A stretch of DNA of 64,000 bases from Rhodovarius lipocyclicus. GTDB taxonomy: Bacteria > Pseudomonadota > Alphaproteobacteria > Acetobacterales > Acetobacteraceae. The stretch's first letter is position 1; each line of letters starts with the position of its first letter. The notes beneath the pieces are model-generated. The model saw only the letters and a program-made list of their open reading frames with translations, had not been told where the DNA came from and searched no databases. Below are positions 17,921-24,286 of the stretch, piece by piece. Where the stretch lies: the NCBI RefSeq assembly GCF_009900765.1, contig NZ_JAAABL010000003.1, positions 62,001-126,000 of the forward strand. The letters are read 5' to 3'. The position numbers were made by a program, and so were the translations under genes.

Positions 17921-18895
17921 TCAAGCCACCGCATAGACGCTGTGGGCGGTCGCGGCCTGGATCATGGTCTCGAACACGGAAACGCCATGGATCGCTTCCT
18001 CCAGCGGCAGCGGGTATTCGGGCCCGCCGGCGACGGCGGCCGCGAAGGCCTCCAGCTCGGCGTGCTCGATATCCGTCACCGGGAAGTCGCGGGTCCATTC
18101 CTTGCCGTGGCGGTCGCGGAAGAACAGGTTCTCATGCCCGCGCAGTTCCAGCAGCCCCTCAGTGCCGAACAGCGCGACGCGCCAATAGCGCGCGGCGAGC
18201 GCCAGGGTGGAGAAGCCCACGGTGGCACCGCTTTCCAGCGTGGCCAGCATGGCGGTGGTGTCGTCGATCGTCTTGCTGACCTGCGCCTTGGAGATGACGC
18301 GCACATCCTGGAAGCGCCCGGCCAGGTTGATGATCATATCGACCATATGGATGCCCATGCCGCCCATGCCGCCCAGCGGGCTTTCGTCGCGGTCGGCGCG
18401 CCACATGCCCTCCTGGTAGTTGTAGGCACCGGGGCCGCTGAACTGGCCTTCCACATGCAGCAGCGTGCCGATGGCGCCGGCGGCCATCTGGGCCTTCATC
18501 TCAGCCACCGCGGGCAGGAAGCGGCGGTTGTGGCCGAGCGCCATCACCACCCCCGCCTTGCGGCAGGCGGCCACGGCGGCCTCGGCGCTGGCCTTGGTCA
18601 TGGTGAAGGGCTTTTCCACGAACACATGCTTGCCCGCGCGGGCGGCGGCGATCACCTGCTCCGCATGCATGGAATGGGGGGAGGCGAGGGCCACGGCCTG
18701 CACCTCCGGGTCCGTCAGCACGGCCTCATAGCTGGAATGCAGGCGGATGCCCTTCTCGGCGGCGTAGTCGCGCGCCTTGTCCAGATTGCCGGTGGCGCCC
18801 GCCACGAAGCGGATGCCCGCGCCATTGCGCCCCTGCACCGAATTGACCAGCGTGCGGCCCCAGCCGCCCATGCCCACGATTGCGGTGTTCAGCAT
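17921..18895 (-). CDS. Gfo/Idh/MocA family oxidoreductase
   Basis: 324-residue NAD(P)-dependent dehydrogenase of the glucose-fructose oxidoreductase/inositol dehydrogenase family. The Rossmann start is TAIVGMGGWGRTLV and the catalytic lysine is in VFVEKPF (EKP, about residue 93). GMGIHMVDMI holds a conserved histidine of the C-terminal domain. Substrates are usually sugars or cyclitols; none is identifiable. It precedes a RidA-like gene, which could deal with a keto/imino product, but that link is an inference. Confidence 0.93.
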   Translation of the reverse strand: MLNTAIVGMGGWGRTLVNSVQGRNGAGIRFVAGATGNLDKARDYAAEKGIRLHSSYEAVLTDPEVQAVALASPHSMHAEQVIAAARAGKHVFVEKPFTMTKASAEAAVAACRKAGVVMALGHNRRFLPAVAEMKAQMAAGAIGTLLHVEGQFSGPGAYNYQEGMWRADRDESPLGGMGGMGIHMVDMIINLAGRFQDVRVISKAQVSKTIDDTTAMLATLESGATVGFSTLALAARYWRVALFGTEGLLELRGHENLFFRDRHGKEWTRDFPVTDIEHAELEAFAAAVAGGPEYPLPLEEAIHGVSVFETMIQAATAHSVYAVA

Positions 18896-18984
18896 GCGAA
18901 ATTCCTGTCTGCGAGAAGGCGGCGCAGGGTGGTGCAGGCGGAAAGCCTTGACAATGGGGGGTGGCTAGGAATAGGTTCCGCGCG

Positions 18985-19869
18985 TCAAGCCACAGATGCG
19001 TCCAGCGCCTCCCGCGCCGGGTTCAGCGCGGTGGCCAGCGGCGGGCGGGCCTCGGCCATCTTCTCGAAGGCCAGCCGCGCCATCATCCGATAGCCCAGAT
19101 CCGAGAAATGCACCCCGTCATCGGCGCGCAGCCGGCGTTCCAGCCGGTCATGCCCGGGGATGGAGGCGCGGAACCGCCCATCGGCGTCGCTCGTCGCCTC
19201 CCAGGTGGAGATATAGGTGCCGCCCGCGGCCTCCGTGCCTTCGCGGATCATGTCGTTCAGCTGGCGCGCGGAATCGGCGAAGGCGCGGTCGCGCATGTTG
19301 GGCAGGCCGAGCCAGCCCAGCGGCGCCCGCGCCTCGGATGCCGCCTGGGAGATCGCCTGCACCGCGCCGCGATAGGCCTCATGGAAATTGCTGCTGCCGA
19401 ACTGCCAGCGCCGCCGGTTCGCACGGTCCACGAAGGAGCGGAAGTCATTGGCGCCGATCCAGACGAAGACCAGTTGCGGCGGCGTGCGCTGCAGGCTCTC
19501 CCGCACCACGGCCACCCAGTCATGCTCATCCGCGCGCGTCAGGCCGGTGGCGTGGCGGGTGCCGTTCAGCAGGCGCGGTGCCTCCCGCCGGCGCATCACC
19601 GGGTTGGTGGACAGGAACAGGCCCTGGGCCAGGCTGTCCCCGAACAATTGAATGTTAAGCCGCCCGGCAGATTCTGCCGGGGGCGGCGAAGGAGGCGCCT
19701 GTTCGAGAGCGGGAGCCTCCGGCGCCGGATCCTCGGCGGCGGAGCGGGATTCGGGGGGCGAATCCTCCTCGGCACGCGCGGCGCGCGCCAGCAGGGCACC
19801 GCCCGCCAGCAGCCAGCCGCGCCGCCGTATCACCATCGGGGCCATCAGGCCCGCACGAAACTCCGACAT
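18985..19869 (-). CDS. SGNH/GDSL hydrolase, exported
   Basis: 294-residue SGNH hydrolase. The N-terminus has RRRGWLLAGGALL followed by a cleavage-like ARA-E site (about residue 33), so it is exported, perhaps by the Tat route. A low-complexity Pro/Glu/Ala stretch (about 34-68) leads to LFGDSLAQG with the nucleophile S79, GANDF, and DDGVHF with catalytic D251/H254. The ATG at 19869 has GGGGGAAG just upstream. It is divergent from a second SGNH gene next to an MBOAT acyltransferase, suggesting an acetylesterase or acetyltransferase role on a periplasmic glycan. Confidence 0.88.
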   Translation of the reverse strand: MSEFRAGLMAPMVIRRRGWLLAGGALLARAARAEEDSPPESRSAAEDPAPEAPALEQAPPSPPPAESAGRLNIQLFGDSLAQGLFLSTNPVMRRREAPRLLNGTRHATGLTRADEHDWVAVVRESLQRTPPQLVFVWIGANDFRSFVDRANRRRWQFGSSNFHEAYRGAVQAISQAASEARAPLGWLGLPNMRDRAFADSARQLNDMIREGTEAAGGTYISTWEATSDADGRFRASIPGHDRLERRLRADDGVHFSDLGYRMMARLAFEKMAEARPPLATALNPAREALDASVA

Positions 19870-19971
19870 CACTTCCCCCGCGCCCGCATGGCAGCCACCT
19901 GTGCCCGGCCCCCGCAACACTATGGACATTCAGGTTGGCAGTCCGTAACCACCACAAAGGAATTGTGCAGA

Positions 19972-21273
19972 ATGTCAGCAAGTCTTCAACGCCCCTCTCG
20001 ACGTGAATTTCTTGGCCAAGCCGGGGCCGGCTTGCTGTTGTCCTCTTGTGAGGCACGGCGTGACGCAAATGCCGCAGTTGCCAGCCCCGGCCCGTTCCGC
20101 AACCTGCGGGAGCTGAGCGCCTGGCGGCCGGAGGCCGTGCCCGACGCACCGCCCGTGCAGCAGGCCGCCTGGACCGGCAACCCCTTGGCGCCGCTGCGTT
20201 TGCAGCTGGCGACGCTGGCCGCCGGCACCCGCCGCCAGCCGATTTCCATCGTGCAGTTCGGTGACAGCCACACGGCCTCGCCCTTTCTGGTGCCGCGCCT
20301 GCGGGAGTTGTTCCAGGCCCGTTACGGTGCCGTGGGCCCCGGCCTGCTGCCGCCCGGCACCGGCCCCCGCTACACTCGCCTCTCCCTGGCCCAGGCCGAG
20401 CAGCAAGGCCGGTGGGAGGGTGCGACCGCCCTGCGCACCCCCGGCGCCTTCAGCCTGCCGGGCTATCGCCTGCGCGGTGAGGGCGCGGGCAGCCGTCTGG
20501 TGCTGCGCTCGACGGAAAGCGACGGCTTCGACCGCTTCGGGCTGGAGGTGCTGATCCAGCCCGGCGGCGGCAGCTTCCGCCTGGTGGCCAATGGCGAGCA
20601 GGGGCCGCCCCTGCCCACCAATGCCGCGGCGACCCGCCGCGTGCCGCTGCGCTATGAGCCCGGCCGCACCCAGCGCGAGATCACGCTGGAATTGCTGGGC
20701 GATGGCCCGGTGGATCTGCTGGGCTGGGCGCTGGAACGGCGCGGCCCCGGCGTGCTGGTCGAGGGTTTCGGCATCAACGGCGCGACCATCGACCTGCTGT
20801 CCAACATGGACCAGTCCATGCTGGAGGCCGGGCTGCGCGAGCGCCAGCCGGCGCTGATCATCCTGGCCTTCGGCACCAATGAGGCCGTGAGCAGCAGCGT
20901 CACCGCCCCCGTCTATGCCGCGCAGCTGACCGAGCGCGTGCGGGCCATGAAGCGCTTCGCCCCCGGCGCCGGCATCCTGCTGATGGGCGCCCCCGACGCC
21001 GCCCGCCGCCAGGGCCGGGGCGCCGGCTGCGATGCCTGGGCGCCGCTGCCCGGCCTGCCCGCGGTGCGGGAGGCCCAGCGCCGCGTGGCCTCGGCCGAGA
21101 ATGTGGCGTTGTGGGACTGGTCGCGCCTGACCGGCGGCACCTGCGGCCTGCATGCCGGCACGCGCGCCGCGCCGAAGCTGGTGCAGGACGACCACATCCA
21201 TTTCACCGCCGATGGCTATCGCGCCACCGCCGAGCGCCTGTTCGACTTCGTGATGCAGAACCCCGCCGCATGA
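19972..21273 (+). CDS. SGNH/GDSL-type lipoprotein beside an MBOAT gene
   Basis: 433-residue SGNH-type protein. Its N-terminus combines twin arginines (SRREFLGQAG, residues 9-18) with a lipobox ending LLSSC (C26), so it looks like a Tat-exported lipoprotein. The catalytic serine is in VQFGDSHTAS (S99), the oxyanion asparagine in AFGTNEA, and the Asp/His pair in DDHIHF (about 407-410). A beta-rich insert lies between (about 120-240). ATG at 19972 follows an AAAGGA site. The MBOAT gene starts 19 bp after the stop. The arrangement resembles PatB-like transfer of acetyl groups delivered by an MBOAT channel. Confidence 0.88.
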   Translation: MSASLQRPSRREFLGQAGAGLLLSSCEARRDANAAVASPGPFRNLRELSAWRPEAVPDAPPVQQAAWTGNPLAPLRLQLATLAAGTRRQPISIVQFGDSHTASPFLVPRLRELFQARYGAVGPGLLPPGTGPRYTRLSLAQAEQQGRWEGATALRTPGAFSLPGYRLRGEGAGSRLVLRSTESDGFDRFGLEVLIQPGGGSFRLVANGEQGPPLPTNAAATRRVPLRYEPGRTQREITLELLGDGPVDLLGWALERRGPGVLVEGFGINGATIDLLSNMDQSMLEAGLRERQPALIILAFGTNEAVSSSVTAPVYAAQLTERVRAMKRFAPGAGILLMGAPDAARRQGRGAGCDAWAPLPGLPAVREAQRRVASAENVALWDWSRLTGGTCGLHAGTRAAPKLVQDDHIHFTADGYRATAERLFDFVMQNPAA

Positions 21274-21292
21274 TGCGCGGCGAGTAGCGCGC

Positions 21293-22669
21293 ATGCTGTT
21301 CCCCACCGGCGTCTTCGCGCTGTTCTTCGCCCTGGTCTTCACCCTGCACTGGGGGCTGAACCGCTGGCCGCTGGCGGACCGGCTGTGGCTGCTGTTGGCC
21401 AGCGCCGGCTTCTATGCCTTCTGGGATGCGCGGCTGTGCCTGCTGCTGGGGGGCGTAGGGCTGTGGGCCTGGGGCATGGGGCGGCTGCTGGCGGTGGGTG
21501 GCCGCCGCTGGCTGTGGCCCGGCGTGGCGGGCGTGCTGGCGGTGCTGGGCCTGTTCAAATACGCCGATTTCTTCCTGGCCGAGATCGCGGGCCGCTTCGC
21601 CCTGCTGTTCGGCTGGCAGCCGCCCGAGCTACTGGGGCTGGTGCTGCCGGTCGGCATCTCCTTCTACTGTTTCCAGGCCATTTCCTACATGGTCGATGTC
21701 TCGCGCGGGGATCTGAAGCCAGAGCGCGGGCCGCTGAACGTGGTGCTGTATCTGGGCTTCTTTCCGCATCTGGCGGCGGGGCCGATCGTGCGCGCCGCGC
21801 ATTTCCTGCCGCAACTGCAAGCCCGCCCCGATGCCAGCCGCGTGCCCTTCATCATGGCCTGCCTGCTGATCCTGGGCGGCTTGGTCAAGAAGCTGTGGCT
21901 GGCCAACACCCTGGCGGTGGAGCTGGTGGACCCCGCCTTCCGCGACCCGGCCGGGCTTTCGGGCGCGCGGGCGGCGCTGGCCATCTATGGCTATGCCGCG
22001 CAGATCTGGTGCGATTTCTCGGCCTATTCGGACATGGCGATCGGGGTGGCGGCGCTGCTCGGCTATCACTTCCCGCGCAATTTCGACCAGCCCTACCGCG
22101 CGGCCTCCCTGCGGGAGTTCTGGCGGCGCTGGCATATCTCGCTCAGCTTCTGGTTCCGCGATTACGTCTACAAGCCGCTGGGCGGCGACCGGGGCGGGCG
22201 CTGGTTCACCGCGCGCAACGCGCTGCTGGCCATGGCGCTGTCCGGGCTGTGGCACGGGGCGGCGTGGAACTTCCTGCTTTGGGGCGTGCTGCACGGGCTG
22301 GCGCTGGTGCTGGAACGGTTGCTGGGGCTGGAAGGGCGCTTCGGGCGCATCGGCGGCGTGCTGATCACCTTCCACATCACCTGCCTGGGCTGGGTGCTGT
22401 TCCGGGCCACGGACATGGACACGGCGGGCGCCATGCTGGCGGCCCTCGGCCAGGGTGGGGAAGGGGAGGCGGTCACCCTGTGGCTGGTCGCCATCACCGC
22501 CGCCGCGCTGGCGCTGCACGTCACCCCGCCGCACTGGCCGCAACGACTGGAAGCGGCCCTGCGCCCGCTGCCCGCCTGGGCGCTGGGGCTGGGCTTCGGG
22601 CTGGCGCTGGTCATCGTGCTCACGCTCGGCCCGGCCGGTGTGGCACCCTTCATCTACTTCCAGTTCTGA
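21293..22669 (+). CDS. MBOAT family O-acyltransferase, AlgI-like
   Basis: 458-residue polytopic membrane protein of the MBOAT family. It has the AlgI/DltB-type core: LVLPVGISFYCFQAISYM, FFPHLAAGPIVRA, FSAYSDMAIGVAALLGY, PYRAASLREFWRRWHISL with the first conserved histidine, and SGLWHGAAWNFLLWGVLHG with the catalytic histidine. Such proteins pass acyl groups, usually acetyl, across the inner membrane to extracytoplasmic glycans. It sits between an SGNH lipoprotein and a small membrane protein on the same strand. Acetylation of an exopolysaccharide or cell-wall glycan is the likely role; the glycan is unknown. Confidence 0.93.
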   Translation: MLFPTGVFALFFALVFTLHWGLNRWPLADRLWLLLASAGFYAFWDARLCLLLGGVGLWAWGMGRLLAVGGRRWLWPGVAGVLAVLGLFKYADFFLAEIAGRFALLFGWQPPELLGLVLPVGISFYCFQAISYMVDVSRGDLKPERGPLNVVLYLGFFPHLAAGPIVRAAHFLPQLQARPDASRVPFIMACLLILGGLVKKLWLANTLAVELVDPAFRDPAGLSGARAALAIYGYAAQIWCDFSAYSDMAIGVAALLGYHFPRNFDQPYRAASLREFWRRWHISLSFWFRDYVYKPLGGDRGGRWFTARNALLAMALSGLWHGAAWNFLLWGVLHGLALVLERLLGLEGRFGRIGGVLITFHITCLGWVLFRATDMDTAGAMLAALGQGGEGEAVTLWLVAITAAALALHVTPPHWPQRLEAALRPLPAWALGLGFGLALVIVLTLGPAGVAPFIYFQF

Positions 22670-22681
22670 TCGGAGGCGCGG

Positions 22682-22969
22682 ATGCGGCAGCCCTGGCTTC
22701 CCGATGCCACCCATATGCGGGGCGCGGATGATTTTTCGGCCAAGACGGCCACGCTGCCCGCGCGGCGGGCCGGGCTTGCGCTGGCGTTGATCCTGCTGTT
22801 GCTGGCGATGGGGCGCGCGCCCCAGATCCTGGACGCCGCCTTCGGCTATGAGGGCCCGGGCTCCGACACCCTGCTGGCCGTGGCCGAGGGCTGGTCCGGC
22901 GCCATGGAGGCGCTGGGCATCCCGCGGGTGCTGGCCATACTGGCCGAGCACCTGCGCTTCTCGGAATAG
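22682..22969 (+). CDS. Small single-pass membrane protein of the MBOAT locus
   Basis: 95 residues with one hydrophobic helix (about residues 30-43, LALALILLLLAMG) and a C-terminal part of about 50 residues predicted to face the periplasm. I recognise no family. It starts 12 bp after the MBOAT stop with GGAGG just upstream, so it is co-transcribed. It may be an accessory or docking subunit of the acylation machinery, but this rests on position only. Its stop lies at the left edge of the fold-back element. Confidence 0.75.
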   Translation: MRQPWLPDATHMRGADDFSAKTATLPARRAGLALALILLLLAMGRAPQILDAAFGYEGPGSDTLLAVAEGWSGAMEALGIPRVLAILAEHLRFSE

Positions 22970-22970
22970 C

Positions 22971-23137
22971 CTAGGTCCAATCGACGTTCAGGTTCGGGAG
23001 GCGGCTGGCCGGGGATTTTTCGCGCCGGGGAGGAAGAAGCCGCCGCCAATGCTGTGGCATTGGCAAGGGTTCTGACGCTGCTGGCGTGAAAAAGCACCGC
23101 CAGACGCACCCGCAACGTGAATGTCGATTGGACTTAG
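22971..23137. repeat. 167-bp fold-back (near-palindromic) element
   Basis: The two halves are imperfect inverted copies over about 82 bp each. The outer arms share GTCCAATCGAC with only scattered mismatches around it. An inner match holds CTGGC and TTTTTC-CGCC blocks, and a perfect hairpin, GCCAATGC-TGTG-GCATTGGC (23045-23064), lies at the exact centre. It fills the intergenic space between two convergent genes and supplies the last codons of fnrL. It could be a MITE-like insertion, since TA dinucleotides lie near both ends. It may also serve as a large bidirectional terminator. Confidence 0.75.
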
Positions 23138-23880
23138 TCCATATCCCCATCGGCCAGGGCGGCCAGGGCCGGGATATCCGGCAGCTCCACTTTATGCCCG
23201 CCTGGCTCCTTCACCAGGCCGCGCTTCTTCAGCGCGGTGAAGGCGCGGCTGACGGTTTCCAGCGCCAGCCCCAGCAGATCGCCGATCTCGGCGCGGGTCA
23301 TCGGCATGTCCAGCACGTCATGCGGCTGGTTGCGGCGGCGGGCGGCCTCGGCCAGCGTGATCAGGAAGGCGGCCACGCGCTGTTCCGCCTGGCGGCGGCC
23401 CACGGTCACCAGCTGTTCCTGGGTCTCCGCCAGTTCCTGGCTGCACAGTTCGATCAGGCGGCGCTGGGTGGCGGGGAAACGCGCCAGCATGCCCTCGAAA
23501 TCGCGCCGCGAGATGCGGCACACCTGCCCCTCGGTCAGCATCTCGGCATCCGAGAGGAAGGTGCGGCGGGTGGTGAAGCCCAGGATGTCGCCCGCGAATC
23601 GGAAACCCAGCACCTGCTGGCGGCCGTCGGGCATCTGGCGGGTCAGCTTCGCCACCCCGCGCGTCAGCATCACGACCGACTGGGCCGAATCGCCCTCATG
23701 ATACAGCACGTCGCGCGGGTTCACCTGCGTGCGGCGGGTTTCGTGGGAAATCTCCTCCAACCCCGCCATATCCAGGGCGGCGCAGATGCCCGCCACCCGG
23801 CTGCCGCATTTGGCGCAGGCTACGGGCCCGCTGGTGGGGGCGCAAGTTTCGGATGCGCGCGTCGAGTCGACAGGATTCAC
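23134..23880 (-). CDS. fnrL: FNR/FnrL-type oxygen-responsive regulator
   Basis: 248-residue Crp/Fnr regulator. Candidate [4Fe-4S] ligands are C22, C25 and C33 in ACAKCGSRVAGICAAL plus C121 in GQVCRISRR, the FnrL pattern. The C-terminal helix-turn-helix has LALETVSRAF with the E--SR recognition residues, which read TTGAT-N4-ATCAA. The frame is open to a TTG at 23937, but GTG at 23880 has a GGGAGG site and gives typical FnrL length. The start abuts a hairpin that holds the ribosome-binding site. It follows the cco genes on the same strand, and FNR boxes upstream of ccoN and hemN are its likely targets. Confidence 0.93.
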   Translation of the reverse strand: MNPVDSTRASETCAPTSGPVACAKCGSRVAGICAALDMAGLEEISHETRRTQVNPRDVLYHEGDSAQSVVMLTRGVAKLTRQMPDGRQQVLGFRFAGDILGFTTRRTFLSDAEMLTEGQVCRISRRDFEGMLARFPATQRRLIELCSQELAETQEQLVTVGRRQAEQRVAAFLITLAEAARRRNQPHDVLDMPMTRAEIGDLLGLALETVSRAFTALKKRGLVKEPGGHKVELPDIPALAALADGDMD

Positions 23881-23905
23881 CGGCTGCCCTCCCAGTAGGC
23901 AGCCG
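23881..23905 (-). promoter_or_regulatory. Hairpin containing the fnrL ribosome-binding site
   Basis: On the minus strand an 8-bp stem, CGGCTGCC with GGCAGCCG, closes the loop TACTGGGAG and ends directly at the GTG start of fnrL. The Shine-Dalgarno GGGAGG is partly in the loop and partly in the stem. Folding could lower fnrL translation; this is untested. Confidence 0.5.
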
Positions 23906-23946
23906 TCATGATAGCCTGAGTTGGCATGCAACCTCAAGCAACGGGC

Positions 23947-24126
23947 TCAGTGAGCGTCCGCCTCGTCGAAGTGACGCTTCACCACGCTCAGGCCGAAGAG
24001 CACGCCGAAGGCCAGCAACGCGAAGCCGAAGAAATTCAGATAACCTTCGGAACGGGCGGCCGTGAACAAACCCACCAGGGCGATCAGGGCGGAAAGGGCC
24101 AGAAAGAACACGCGGCCGGCAACCAT
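23947..24126 (-). CDS. 59-residue membrane protein at the end of the cco cluster
   Basis: Short hydrophobic protein with two predicted membrane helices (about residues 4-22 and 29-46) and a charged tail KRHFDEADAH. I do not recognise a family name. The ATG at 24126 has a strong AAGGAG site located in the end of ccoS and starts one base after its stop, so it is translationally linked to the oxidase maturation genes. A role in cbb3 assembly or stability is a guess from position. The histidine- and acid-rich tail could bind metal. Confidence 0.8.
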   Translation of the reverse strand: MVAGRVFFLALSALIALVGLFTAARSEGYLNFFGFALLAFGVLFGLSVVKRHFDEADAH

Positions 24127-24127
24127 A

Positions 24128-24286
24128 TTACTTCTCCTTTTTGTGAGGTTCGTCGTCGAACAGGATCCGGGCGGCTGCGCCGTCCAGGTCCTCATACTGT
24201 CGGGTGCGCAGCGCCCAGAGGAAGCCGAACAGGCCGAGCAAGCCCATGAACAGCGCCAGCGGCACCAGCAGGATCAGGGCGCTCAT
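24128..24286 (-). CDS. ccoS: cbb3 oxidase maturation protein CcoS
   Basis: 52-residue single-helix protein, beginning MSALILLVPLALFMG and continuing WALRTRQYEDLDGAA, the typical CcoS layout (helix, then an Arg-x-x-Gln-Tyr-Asp/Glu-Asp-Leu-x-Gly-Ala motif, then acidic tail). CcoS acts with the copper ATPase CcoI in insertion of metal/haem cofactors into cbb3 oxidase. Its ATG overlaps the ccoI stop by 4 bp. Confidence 0.93.
   Translation of the reverse strand: MSALILLVPLALFMGLLGLFGFLWALRTRQYEDLDGAAARILFDDEPHKKEK

Noticed and set aside
18949-18978. A plus-strand promoter with TTGACA at 18949
   Set aside because: The -35 is perfect, but the -10 is poor and it would transcribe only antisense to the SGNH gene; no product is supported.
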